Below the pieces are notes generated by a model. It did not search any database and was not told the origin of the DNA. It worked only from the letters and a program-made list of their open reading frames with translations. A DNA stretch of 64,000 nucleotides, from assembly GCA_029204225.1 (NCBI GenBank), contig CM055112.1, positions 44,852,632 through 44,916,631 of the forward strand. Reading direction: 5' to 3'. This document shows positions 35,571-47,326 of the stretch, piece by piece. Source of the DNA: Diphasiastrum complanatum. Taxonomy: Eukaryota > Streptophyta > Lycopodiopsida > Lycopodiales > Lycopodiaceae. How positions within the stretch are numbered: the first letter of the stretch is position 1; every line of letters begins with the position of its first letter. A program made the position numbers and the translations under genes.

Positions 35571-35800
35571 GCGAGTTATGCAAAAAATGGCAAGAAATGT
35601 AATGTGGGCGAGTAAATTGCGTCGACGAGTAATCGACGTGTAAAGGACAAAGATGGCTTCGGCGAGTAATAATGGGCAAATTATAATAGATGGCAAGAAA
35701 TAATTGAGTGTGAGTAAAGATGGCACCGGTGAGTAATGGAGTGTGAGTTATAACTGACGAGTAAAAATGGTCCCGACGAGTAACATAAGCAAGAATTAAT
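35570..35800 (+). repeat. CGAGTAA-type dispersed tandem motif (copy 1)
   Basis: GGCGAGTAAT, GACGAGTAAT, GGTGAGTAATGG and GACGAGTAAAAATGG recur every 20-45 bp; repeated at 36555-36780. The core resembles the CGAGTCA core of the minisatellite. Confidence 0.7.
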
Positions 35801-35921
35801 ATTCACGAAGGATTCAATTCTTCATGTAGTTTTTGGGCTAACTCCCAATTTTGTTGAGCCTCATATAACATCAAGTCTTCCTTTGATTTTGTATAATGAC
35901 CAACTGGTAGGTTGCCGAAAT

Positions 35922-36905
35922 ACACCACATATGTGTTTTGTGATCATAATCTTTAAGAAAAAAATTTAAGATCTTTTTTGTTTGTGATGTAGGCTTGGAT
36001 ATGAGAAATGAAAAAAGAGCTTTCATTGCAAAGGATTGAAAGATCAAGTGCATGCAAAAGGAAAAACAAAGATTGCAAAAGAATGGAGATACCATAGTAA
36101 AAATAAATTCGTATTTATTTTCATTCATTTGATATTTAGTTGATTACTTAATGTGTTATCTATTGATGCATTGTATTGTGGATTTCATTAATTTCCATTG
36201 TGCTTTCCATTACTTTCCATTGTGAAGAGCGATAATCTCTTGCTCCGTTAGTAGCGGTAGGATGGTCTACTGAGATGGTGCTCGTGCAACATGAGCAGAA
36301 GGTCGGCTGGCGGATTGAGGAGATGTTTCTCCCTCCTCTCGGCTGGGGGACATGGATGAGGTTGGAGAGGATGAAGAGGTGGATCCGGTCTGTGGATGGT
36401 GAGGTAGAGGTATACGAGAATGCAAATGGTATGGTAGCTGGGTGCGGTGGCACTTCGAGTGACACAAAGTCTTTGGCAAGGAGGGTAGTAGCGCTCGAAA
36501 GGCAACGTTTCGGTGCCACGGGTAGAATCGAGTATAGAGATGGATGAGACCTGAGGGCGAGTTATGCAGAAATGGCGAGAAATGTAATGTGGGCGAGTAA
36601 TATGGCGTCGACGAGTAATCGACGTGTAATGGACAAAGATGGCTTCGGCGAGTAATGATGGGCAGATTATAATAGATGGCAAGAAATAATTGAGTGTGAG
36701 TAAAGATGGCACCGGTGAGTAATGGAGCGTGAGTTATAACTGACGAGTAAAGATGGTCCCGACGAGTAACATAAGCAAGAACTAATATTCACGAAGGATT
36801 CAATTCTTCATGCAGTTTTTGGGCTAACTCCAAATTTTGTTGAGCCTCATATAACATCAAGTCTTCCTTTGATTTCGTATAATGACCAACTGGTAGGTTG
36901 CCGAA
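35922..36905 (+). repeat. Tandem duplication, unit 2 (deleted)
   Basis: Counterpart of 34187-35921 with the central 750 bp missing. Both units contain the piece related to 14036-14136 in the left arm. Confidence 0.8.
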
Positions 36906-38060
36906 TTCTTCAAGTTTAACAAGGAGCAATGTTCCATCAAACATCTCCTGAGTTAACTATACATCTTCATCTGAATCACTACAAAGTGTGATTTCTTTAC
37001 AATAGCGGGCTGAAAATCTTATAAAAGAACTTTTAACATAAAGATTTTGGACAAAAAACAATGTCTTTGCTGCAAAAGCTCCAAACTACCAAAATGAATA
37101 TGTACACTTATAACGAAGTGACTTCCTTCGATCTTGCAGATTGTGTTGAATTTCTGCAAAATAAGTTTTGCTCCCAATCCACGTAAAGACTGAAAAGTTC
37201 TAAATAGGCCATATTTACATTGATCAGCAAACATGCATCATCAAAGGTGCCCTAATCTGCAACACCTTTTGGTTTGTACACTTGGAACTGCGACTTTCGC
37301 TTCCAAAATTGTCGCTTATTGTCTTCATGTCGCAAAAATTGAAATTCTTTAATACGAATGTATTCGAGAGCATACATAGCAAAAGAGGCTATGTATAACC
37401 CAGCTGAACCAAAAGGCACGACTTGAAATTTCCCCTGAATTATGCCCCAGCAGAGACGTCCTTTCTGCTCGATAGATAACTGGGCCCATAACCAGAGAAA
37501 GTCGTTCTTTTTTCCATCTTCCAGTCATCGAAGGCGATGCCTACTGTGCCTAGTAGTATCATATAATACACATGCCATTGTAATTCAATGTTAAATGCTT
37601 GTGGACACCACTTCCAGAATCGATCAACAAATGCATTGAATCTTTCAGGACATACCTTTGACTGGTTTCGATGTGGTCGCTTTGCCTGAGTAGCTATTGT
37701 TGCCAAATCCTGAGTTTGCAACTCAGCAACTAACTTCTGGTCTTCTAGCTACTGTTTGAGATCGGACAACTCATGTTCGAGCTTGTCGACCTTCGCTACT
37801 GCCTCCAAATACTCTGGATGGTTAGTCACTCCTGAGTAGGCAGACACAACTTGAAGTTGCTGCGTCAGATCATCAATTCTCAACAGGGCCTGTACATATT
37901 CGTTGTGAGAGTCTGGCCTACTGCAAGTTTGTGTGGCTTAAATAGACAACTCCTTCAACTCAGCCAACTCTTCTTCGACTAGTGCCTTCGCATCCTCGAG
38001 CGGTTGCTCCTAGCATGAAAAATAGGGTGCGTTGCCAACACTTGGGTTGACAGGTTGTCA
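36780..38060 (-). pseudogene. Interrupted unknown gene with coiled coil
   Basis: Reading the minus strand from 38060: EELAELKELSI, then ALLRIDDLTQQLQVVSAYSG, EYLEAVAKVDKLEHELSDLK (heptad pattern), LATIATQAKRPHRNQSKVCP, RFNAFVDRFWKWCPQAFNIE, LQWHVYYMILLGTVGIAFDD. After stops: FRTFQSLRGLGAKLILQKFN and FDGTLLLVKLEEFGNLPVGH. Internal stops at several points. Coiled coil followed by a Trp-rich region; no family recognised. It may continue into the 149-codon frame on the same strand. Confidence 0.4.
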
Positions 38061-38780
38061 CAAAAGATGATTGGGCTAACTGGAAAATCTAGCAAGTGTA
38101 GATCCTTGATCATCCTCTCTTGATCCATACCATCTCCTTTGTGCAATGTGTAAGTGCCTTGTACTTGGCCTCACTAGATGACAATGAGAAGAATTACTAT
38201 AGGGAAAAAGTTTGAAACAATTTCATTTTTATTCTATACCTTGGGTTGAATCACCGATATACAAAAATCATCCACTAGTATGAAAAACAGTACTAGTCTG
38301 ATCTTTTGCATACAATTCACCATAGGACTTAACTAGAAATGAAATTGATTTTTGCTTTTGATCAGTTTCCTATCAATTACAATTTTTCAATAAAATTAGA
38401 CTATTTTCTTTTTATTGACTGGTTTGGCATTACTCCGTCAACATTAACAAAAACTATCCAAATTCATAAAATGAAATTACATGAATGGAAATCCTACCAA
38501 TAGAATTTCAGTAACTCTTAAATTGTTCCCAACATGATTTTACTATTTAGATAAAGAGTTCTATCACCACTCATTCTATCTGGTCATTTCGTATTGTTTG
38601 ACGATTTTAAATTTAATTTTGACGAGTATCTTGCACAAACGATTGTTTGACCCATTTTCAACGAAATTAGAAATATATCAGACAAGTAACCGATTTTAAA
38701 TTTTAATCAAATCTGAAATTCAACAAAAATGAAAAAAAATATTCAATTTAACTTTCAACATGGGAGTACCATACAAAAGT
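38061..38780. other. AT-rich stretch, nothing identified
   Basis: Right-arm-specific DNA ending at the point (about 38780) where similarity to left 11876 resumes. No ORF or repeat of note. Confidence 0.5.
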
Positions 38781-39381
38781 CAATATAACATACAGTAAAA
38801 ACTGCCGGCAAATTCATTGTGGTTCCTTCTGTCAATTTTAAATTATCTATCACCGGAAAATAATTTAGCCTTAGTGAAAAAACTGTGACTAACTGTGATT
38901 GAAAACTAAGTGTAGTCAATTCACAGATCTAAACTTATTCCATAGATAACCAGAAAATGACCAAAATTTTGAAAAAACTCAATTTTTGGTTCATTTTAGG
39001 TAATTCAATTTTTTTTTACAAAAATATTGTTAGTACAAAAGGCAATCGAAATCGCAAAATCGAAATATTATTCGATTCTTAATGCCACTAAACCAATGTC
39101 CATCTGGCATGCAAAGCACACTACATCAGTTATAAAATGTCATTACAGAATTTTTTTAAACCAATTTACAAAATTATAGCCATCTAATTGATCTGATCTT
39201 ACTGGATTTGTATTCTTACGATCAATTTTGAGTCAAAATGCATGTAAAACCAAGCAATTTTGACCAAAACATAGCCTAGAACCATAAATCAAGGAAAGAT
39301 CCGGCATGCATCATAAGTTTTATCATTAATGATCCCGAAAATGAAAGTACACTTGCTGTAAAATTTAGATATACAGAAGAT

Positions 39382-40225
39382 TTGAGCTACACAAGAAAAG
39401 GCTCCAAAAGAGTATCACAAATTGGCTTTCTAGGACAGTTCTCCATAGAACCCCAATTTTTTTTGAGAGAAATGGATTTTAGCAACATGCAAATTGAAAC
39501 CGGGATAGTACACCCACTTGCAGCCTTGCTATCCACCTGGAAGAGAACTCCAATTGATCCACACCGAAATTTCATCGAAAGTTAGCACTTCTCCAAGTTC
39601 TCCAATCTTTGTAAGCACAACCATTACTTTTTTAAGGAAATCTCTTCTCTCATGTACAACAGACGATTATGAGAATCAACAAGATTCTGACATGATATTT
39701 TAAACATCTTTAGAACCATGTTCAGAACTTCAACTTGATTTATTGTTGCAGCAAATGAGTTATATTTGGAAGAAGATACTGCTAGTTTAAATGAAGAACA
39801 TAATGATACTTCATTTGCTATATTAGTTTGAGGAGGAAGAAGTACATGCTATCTTAATTTTTCATAAATTCCCAGTTCTATGTACTGAATTTGACGAGTC
39901 ATTATGTCTCAAATATTTGGAAGGTTGTAAATAGTATTGCCCATTAGTACCATTCCATCCAAATTGTCAACAGCTCTCTATTTCAACAATGGAAGTACAA
40001 AAATTTATGAGGCCTATGAAGAACAAGCATTGCACCAATGGAGAACACCTTTGAAATGTTTTTCCGATACCCTGCTACAAAGAAATTGTTTTTCCATTCA
40101 TCTATGTAGGGTCAACAGCATGGCTGGTGGACTACATTATTTTATCGTTGAAAGGCTCTATCCAAACTACCTATGAAGCCGAACTGATTAAAAGACTGCA
40201 TTTTCGATATTTTCAACCTCCATGA
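39382..40225 (+). pseudogene. Captured gene fragments (right copy)
   Basis: Mirror of 10375-11270. Exon-like pieces: KRVSQIGFLGQFSIEPQFFL to DPHRNFIES (39397-39585; the GT donor seen on the left is TT here), EEVHAILIFHKFPVLCTEFD (39830-39905), and PISTIPSKLSTALYFNNGST onward (39937-40176). The last breaks after LLQR by a frameshift, and a 34 bp piece present in the left arm is missing before it. The right copy is the more damaged. Confidence 0.4.
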
Positions 40226-40760
40226 GTTGGAAGAAGATTATTTTTTTTGTTGTTTTCGATTCTTAGTTTACACATTTTTTGTTGACCATTTATTTCAGAA
40301 GTTTTTAGACTTATTTATATTGTATTTAGTTTAGTTTTGTATTGTTTGTCATTGTAGATTTGGTATGTTAATATAGGCTGAAAACTGTGAAAGTTTCATT
40401 ATGTCAATAATACTTTGTTTTTCTGTAAGCTAATGTGTATCTGTTTCAAAGTAAAGTTTTGTTATGTATATATTTTTGTTTTGTTTTGGTTTTATGTGTT
40501 TTCACAAGGTTTACAGCCGTATCAGAAAGCCATAACAGAAGCAAAGCGCTTATACAAAGTGTGGTGACATATCGCATTGCTCAAATTACAAGAATTTCTA
40601 CTTTGGCTAAGCTTTAGAGATTTATCTATTTGCTGCTGATACTTGAAGATTTGTTGGTGCTATCAAGAGTCAAAAATATTTTATGCTCATAGAAGAAAGC
40701 TGCCTATACCATGATTAAGCTATACTGTTGATTCTATGCTGAAATGTGAAAAAAAGAGCT
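40226..40760. other. AT-rich arm sequence, no gene
   Basis: Mirror of 9840-10375; no coding support. Confidence 0.5.
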
Positions 40761-40922
40761 TCATTCACTCAAAATTGCTATGAAGCAAAACTCAAGTCCA
40801 AGGACAATATCCATTACATTTTGGAGGATAAAAATCGACTCTATCCTCACCTTCCAAACAGAGTAATTGGAGGTGGTTAATCTCTCACTAGACTCCAAGA
40901 GAAAGGACCCCAAAGAAGCCAT
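40761..40922 (-). pseudogene. Copia gag N-terminus fragment, copy 3
   Basis: Minus strand MASLGSFLLESSERLTTSNY, SVWKVRIESIFILQNVMDIV, LGLE, then divergence exactly as in copy 2 (9678-9839). Confidence 0.8.
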
Positions 40923-41629
40923 GAAAACTTGAGAAGGTGTCTTGTAAGGGATCAAAAAGTGTTGCTTCTCCCTCAACTGGTGTGCTACCGACTCCAATTT
41001 GAGATCTTGCAACTTGGTGTGAGATCTATCTCACTAGCTCTACCAATCTCTCTCAACTAGATCAAGCTTTCAATCAAAGATGAAACAAGGACAAATTTTG
41101 GCTCAACCTCACTCAAGCATGTGGAAAGCACTAAAATCATCCACAAAAGACTCAAATACAAGTGATTTGCATGAAACTATGTGGCCATGACCTCAAAAAA
41201 TTGTCTAGATCTCAAATAGACAAGATTGGCAAGCTTTCTCGTGAGTTTTTGGATCAAACAAGCTAGATATGTGTCAAACTTGGTGTGTCCAACCAGGTTG
41301 GGTGCCCTACCCCCCTTGATTCAAATGGCTATAACTTCCAACAAATTGCAACACAATCTAGACTCTTCTACCTTTCTAGCAAGCTATCAAACACAAATTT
41401 TGAATTTCTCTTGAAGAAGAATCACTTGATCAAAGTGGACTAATCTTCACACATTTCTGAGCACTGAGTTCCCTACAGTATCAAAACAATGTATTTTGGA
41501 CCCCTCTTGATCCAAAAATCACACAGAGTGCTATGGTGATGCAACTACACTCTCTAGATCTTGATTTCATGCCAAATTTCTCATCACTCTTGATGTATGC
41601 ATGGATATCTTAGGTAGGCCCTGATACCA

Positions 41630-42806
41630 TGTTAAATTTTCACACATGTGGGACAGCCCAAAAGTGTGACTGATCTCCTAAGATGTGGGTGATTGCACAA
41701 AGATCAAGTTATAGATTGATATTCAAGATCTATCTCACAAATCTAAGACAACAGCAATAGAACATGCATTAATCATTCACCAAAGTACATTCACATGTGT
41801 GGGAAACTCATGATGAAAAAAACTAAGTATGGAAAAGCCTTTCTCTTGGGTAGAGAGAGAAGCAAGTACATGCTCTCAGGTAGAGAGAGAAGCAACTACA
41901 TGCTCTCAAGTAGAGAGAGAAAGCAAGAAAAAATCTAAGTGTAGAAACTCTCAAGATCTCCAAAAACCTAAGTGTAGAATGAGGCTCACTCCTAATAGTA
42001 ATACCTCGAGGTGGCCCTCAAATTTGATTGGACCAATTTCATGGATTTCTCTCTTTTGATTGGTCTCTTGATCTCATAGCAACACATAGGAAATTGTCAC
42101 TCATCCACTCTCATCATGAAAAATGTAGAAATCCTAAGCTAGCTCAAGCCACATCATTGTCCAAATTTGGCCTATCATCTACTAAAACGTGTATAAGGAC
42201 TATAAAAGTTAAGGTACCCCTAGACTCAATATAGATAGCTTTTACACCCACAATCAAGGACAATCAAAAGCATTGATCAAACATTGAATTTCGACCCCAC
42301 ACGTGTGTGGTACGGACTCTAGTACAGCCTATTATCAAAGATTAAGTGGAACCAAGTTTAGATACCAAAGCATTCACAAAAACTCAAGACAAATGTGTAG
42401 AAACCTCAAGGTTGCCAATGTGCTCCAAAAATTCTATCTCCTCACTATGGAATGATGGATTGCATGTACAATAAGCTCTTCTTCACCTCAAGTTAGGTGA
42501 AAATCTAGCATGTAATAAGCAAGATGATTGACCATTTTTGCCCTAATTTGTCAATCTTACCTAACCCTAGAGTTTTGCCAAGTTGGTGGCTAGGTTGGGT
42601 ATCCACCTCCATGATTCAAGGAATTTGGCCCTATAATCTAGGAATTATGACCAGAAAAGCCTAGATAACCCTATGAATGAGATCTAAACTACTTTGACTT
42701 CACCTCACACGTGCCAACATGGATTCACATGTGTGGGACCCGCGTATGTACAATTTACATGGTTTTGATCAAGCTAGATTTGCGGATTTTTTGACAATTT
42801 CTCACA
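41630..42806 (-). mobile_element. Copia LTR, family B, copy 3
   Basis: Mirror of 7887-8970, from TGTTAAATTTTCACACATGT to TTCTCACA. PBS complement at 41617-41629 with one change (GGCCCTGATACCA). 1177 bp: it retains about 100 bp (near 42570-42670) that the left copy lost. Confidence 0.9.
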
Positions 42807-43176
42807 AAATCTTCACCTTGGTCCTACTGATATTCTAGAGTCAACTTCAAAACCATCATCATAGTCTATTTGATTCTCGGTCTTAGGCTCATAATCTCAT
42901 TCCATTGTTGATAATTGTGAATTGTTGACATTTGGAGTTTGTGAATTACAAGCTTGAGATGAATTTTATGATGAAATATAACTCAAACTTCTCAATTTAT
43001 AATGTCACTAGGAATGACGATAGTACAATATAGAATTGACAAAAGGAAATCAATGGGTGTGAACAGTTTTTTAAGAAAATCGAAACTTTCACCGGTATAA
43101 ATAGCTTATATAGGAGCCAAATTATATACAAATAACACTTGTACAACATAGAGCTTATTAAATTGACTCTTGGGTT

Positions 43177-43757
43177 TTGATGCATCCATCATCAAGAGGA
43201 GCATTTCAAAAAAGCAAAAGGTCAAAACTATCAATTTGGTCTTATTGGAAGGCCAAAATTTTGGATTTCAGAATATCAGGAGGAAAATCTATTTTTGAAA
43301 TTCTAGTCCAACATGTATATATGCAATTCAGAGATCACAAAAAAACAACTGTGAGTATTGACATTTTTGATACTTAGATTTTTGTCATTCATAAATATCT
43401 AATAGTAAACTTGCCAATATAATCATTTTTTCTCTTGTAGATTTATATCCATCCAACATAAATGAATGGGAGCCGAGTGGCTCTTTAGTAGGTGTGTTAG
43501 ATGTTATTCACACTGATATTGGATAGTTGCAATATCGAGGTAGAACTGCAAAAGATCTAGCTGATAGTGGGATCTTTATTTATGAATCAATGTACATTCC
43601 TGATACAAAAGGAAATTTTGGACAAATAGTACCAATTCCATTACCTAGTTTTGAAAGTGATGAATGGATTGCATTAGATGCTATAGTTTCAGAATCATTT
43701 CGTTATAAGATATATAATGATGTAAGAAATTCAATAAAAATGAGCATGAAATAAAAA
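43177..43757 (+). pseudogene. Captured gene fragment, upstream exons (right only)
   Basis: First piece: KRSKLSIWSYWKAKILDFRI to FEILVQHVYMQFRDHKKTT, followed by a GTGAGT donor; TTTTCTCTTGTAG precedes the second piece. Second piece (about 43438-43757): LYPSNINEWEPSGSLVGVLD, VIHTDIG, TAG stop, LQYRGRTAKDLADSGIFIYE, SMYIPDTKGNFGQIVPIPLP, DEWIALDAIVSESFRYKIYN. The left arm has lost most of it. Same strand and order as the ubiquitin-like piece, so possibly one gene. Product unknown. Confidence 0.4.
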
Positions 43758-44006
43758 AACAATCAGATTGAGTTGGTTTATTTCCTTGAATATATTTGTG
43801 GATTTCTTTTCAAGTGTCAATGTACACAAAACCCCAACGATGTTTGTATGCAAATTTTTTTTTGATAGTTTATTATCTGAACTTATGGATGAAGACTGGG
43901 ACAAAAGATCAGATGGAGAAATAGAATGCAAAATTAAAATGTCTTCCATGTGCTTCCATTATTAAATTGAAAAACAAATGTTGAGCTTATGCTTCCATTA
44001 TCAAAG

Positions 44007-44375
44007 ATGAAAAAAAAAAATAAAGGTAAATGGGTGCCACTCGATCAAGACTTGGAAGCCAGTGGACATTCAAAACGAAAAAATATTAAAATTATATACG
44101 ATGATGTCGTTTTGACGTGAGTTGAGGTGGAAGAAGATTGGAGTCTAAATTACATCAAGCGAGAACTATTGCTCCTACAAGATAATGTACTTTCAGACTT
44201 CAGATTCATTTTCAATGGTAAACTCGTAAGTAACTGTAAACACTCGATCTTTTATGAATATTTTCAATCAAAACTTTTTAATACAATCTTTGTACTAATT
44301 GTAACTCACTTTGTATTAGTTTTATGCAGGTATGTAAAAGACATGAGCTCGAGATCAAATGAAGAGATATTAGCA
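44007..44375 (+). pseudogene. Ubiquitin-like gene fragment with an intron (right copy)
   Basis: ATG at 44007 opens MKKKNKGKWVPLDQDLEASG, then KNIKIIYDDVVLT, an in-frame TGA where the left arm has TGC, VEVEEDWSLNYIKRELLLLQ and DFRFIFNGKL. Donor GTAAGT at 44226 and acceptor TTTTATGCAG at 44329 define a 104 bp intron; the next exon reads VCKRHELEIK then stop. The lesions differ between the arms (nonsense here, frameshift on the left), so each decayed after the duplication. Confidence 0.5.
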
Positions 44376-44539
44376 AAACAATCCAACTTATGGAAGAACA
44401 TTGAGATTCACTATCCCCTTAATGTGCATAATCCTGAATGCTTAATGTTGGTTCATTGTTATTTTCATTCAGCTTTCATTCTACATTTCGCACTAAGGCT
44501 CATTAATCTAAATCTTTTATAAATCAGTAGTAGGTTAGA

Positions 44540-45300
44540 AGTGTCTGTCTATACCTTGGAAGAGGGTAGATCTTAGAGATGCATCAACAGCCACAGCTGA
44601 GAGCTCAACTCTATCTAGACAAAATAGCAATCAAGATTGAAAACACATTATCTGACACTCCATCACCGACCGCGATGTGTTTCATTTCTCCCATCATTAA
44701 TACTAGATTTCATCACATATATTGATCAAACAAGTACATACACACGTGGAGACTTGTACTTGAAAAAATTAAGTATGAGAAAATCTTGCTCTCTGGTAGA
44801 GAGAGAAACCAACTATCAAGCCTCGGGTAGAGAGGGAATCCAATATGACTAAAAAATGTAGAAATCTCATTAACTCTAAAAAACTTAAGTGCATATTCAA
44901 CCTATCCATCCTTCTAATAGGAACTCGTAGTAGAGGATGTACATATCCTATTGGACCTCTTTCTCTCCTCCTCCAGATGTGATTGGATGAGTGACTTATG
45001 ATCCTCTAATTTGATTGGACCATCTCTATGAAAATCTCTCTTTTGATTGGTCTCTTGGCCTCATGCCAACACTTTGACTTAAGTCACATATCCAATTTAA
45101 TGAGGACACTTGTAGCATGCCTAACTAGCTCAAGCCACATCACAAGTTGATTTTGGCCTAACATGAAAGTACAAGTGTACTAGCTCGAGTTGCCCCCTAA
45201 GCCAAGGATGGCCCTATCATCTACCTACACATAGATGGTAACCAAAAAATGCCTAGCACCCCCAAAACTCAAGATCCTAGATAGATAGCTTTTACATTTC
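44540..45300 (-). mobile_element. Diverged family-B-like LTR (right copy)
   Basis: Mirror of 6080-6735, with TCTCTGGTAGAGAGAG motifs at about 44790-44840 and CACACGTGGAGACTTGTACTTG. Confidence 0.65.
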
Positions 45301-45892
45301 TTCACAAAAGCAAGATCTGATTTCATCGTTGAACTCCATCCAGAATGTCGATGGTATAGTTCACTAATGATTATGATCGAGAGCAATGCTTAGAATATTC
45401 ATAGAATTGAATGTGGGAACTGCTTGGTTCTAGCTAGCAGAACAGATCTTTGTCGAATTTTTGGTTTATTAATTTTGATAAAAAAAACATTTTAATTATC
45501 GATGGAATCGAATTGTTAGACTTTTTTTGTGTTTGTGGAGTTTGATATTTCATTGAGAGTGCCTTCGGAACTCTATGCTATGTTAATATTTGGATTCTAT
45601 ACTCGATATTAAGATAGTATTGGCTGCATGTTGTTCGAATATATGTTGATAACTAGGACTACATCACTCGAAACCATACCAAGTCTAATAATCTCCAATA
45701 TTAATTCATTTACCATCTCTGTGAGAACCTACAATTATTTCGTCTATCTAAAGAGAACTAAGCTACAAAAGAAAGACATGATCATCATGCATAGTAAATT
45801 GCTATTTTACTTGTCGTGCATCTTCAAGTTTCAAATTTGAAGATCACTGGATCTTGAAATGTTTAGGATTTTCTCGATGTTAAAAATCTCAC
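45301..45892. other. Arm sequence with short conserved ORF
   Basis: Mirror of 5482-6079. The ORF at 45628-45840 has a different N-terminus from its left counterpart and is not supported as a gene. Confidence 0.4.
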
Positions 45893-46090
45893 ATGGCATC
45901 ATTGCTTAGGTTGTTGATCTATATCATTGTTCAAGTGATTCTTTTGTTTTTCTTATATTTGAAAGGTGAAAAACAAGCTCAAAGATGTGAAGCTAGAAAG
46001 GCAATTTTTGGTGTCTTTTGGGATCATGCGGAGGAGTCTATCTCAAAATGGCTTATTCTCTATCTTTTTAGTTCTTTACAATTCATTTGA
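45893..46090 (+). CDS. Small membrane-protein-like ORF (65 codons)
   Basis: MASLLRLLIYIIVQVILLFF, then LKGEKQAQRCEARKAIFGVF, WDHAEESISKWLILYLFSSL and QFI stop. Counterpart of 5275-5481; three codons shorter without a frame break, and E15 is V here. One N-terminal and one weak C-terminal hydrophobic stretch. No promoter was identified. Function unknown. Confidence 0.35.
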   Translation: MASLLRLLIYIIVQVILLFFLYLKGEKQAQRCEARKAIFGVFWDHAEESISKWLILYLFSSLQFI

Positions 46091-47235
46091 GTTTTATTTC
46101 ATCTTTAGATTTCAAATCTAATTTGGTTTTGCTTTGGTTGTGAAGTGCTAAGAAATGGAAATGAAAGTTTTAGAATCTAAAAGATGATTGATATGTTTTT
46201 TGTCTTTATTGCTACATATACCAAGAAAAATGTAAGGTTACAATAATTCAATGCTAAGGAATAAAATACACAAAATGACAAAAAAAGAAAGTTTTAAAAT
46301 CTAAATGATCAATGGTGCTTTTTGTCTTTATTTTTTCTAGATAATAGCGTGAATATATACAATAATTTGTTGTTGTATATGGTTTGGACAAACTAGAGTC
46401 GCGATCTCACATAATGTGTCAATTAGTGAATCTAGTATATTGGAAGAATATTCTTGATCATCTAAATATGTGCAATAATTCATTGTTGTTTAGGACAAAC
46501 TAGGTTAGCAATCCCACAAGTTCACCAAAATATTCTATACCAAAATATACATAATGAAACCTGTCAATCAGTGAGCCTAGTATTTTGAAAGACTGTAATT
46601 TAGTCATGTGAATATAATTATTCAAAATCCATTGTTTTTCAACCTTCAATGTTGTGTTGATTTTTCAAAATAGTACAAATGTAGATGCTGTAATTGAACC
46701 TTTTCAAAGAATGAAGAATATGACTTGTGTATCACTTGCTAGCGGTAAGGTATTCATCTAATTATCATGTCCTTCTAAAATTTAGACATAACTTTTGTAG
46801 GTGAATATTAGACCCGAGCCACTATCTAGTAAGTAAAAATCTTATGAAAATAATAGAAAAGAAACAAATACAAATTAGTGTCTAGTAAAGATGTATTTGT
46901 GTCATCACTTTTGAACTTGTCATTGTTTATTAAATATATATTAGTACAACTTATTCTTGTCCTATAAATTATATTCTAGCGAAACATATACAACGAAACG
47001 TGGGCGGCAAACATGGGCCCCAGGTCATGACTTTTTTTTATAGATTTTGTGACTTATCCAAATGCTAAAAATTCTTTAAGGCTATCAGAAGGTGACAAAA
47101 TCCATCATTTTACTACCTTGAATGTTGTGTTGATTTTCTAAAATAGTACAAATGTAGATGCTGTAATTGAACCTTTTCAAAGAACGAAGAATATGACTTG
47201 TGTATCACTTGCTAGCGGCCATCATATTTTCATCA
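46091..47235. other. AT-rich arm DNA with a right-only duplication
   Basis: About 46650-46745 (TGTAGATGCTGTAATTGAAC to CTTGCTAGCGG) is repeated at 47150-47218, bracketing about 400 bp found only in the right arm. The second copy is the upstream region of the peptide-like gene. Otherwise no gene. Confidence 0.6.
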
Positions 47236-47243
47236 TATAAATA
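47236..47243 (+). promoter_or_regulatory. TATA box of the peptide-like gene
   Basis: TATAAATA, 91 bp upstream of the MEIHQ ATG and 46 bp upstream of the first in-frame ATG (47282), a normal plant spacing for a start site near 47270. Conserved in the left arm. Confidence 0.55.
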
Positions 47244-47326
47244 CATACATTGCCTACACTTCTTTTACACTTGAATTTCACATGCAAAGTTTAGACTTTA
47301 GTATTCACAAGCACGAACGAGAGAAG

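Larger units (their letters stand above)
34187..35921 (+). repeat. Tandem duplication, unit 1 (1.7 kb)
   Basis: From CACTACATATGTGTTTTGTG to GGTAGGTTGCCGAAATACAC. The second unit (35922-36905) repeats the two ends but lacks about 750 bp (34480-35230); the deletion joint is CCATTGTG/GTGAAGAGCG. This sits within the 4.8 kb absent from the left arm. Confidence 0.8.
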
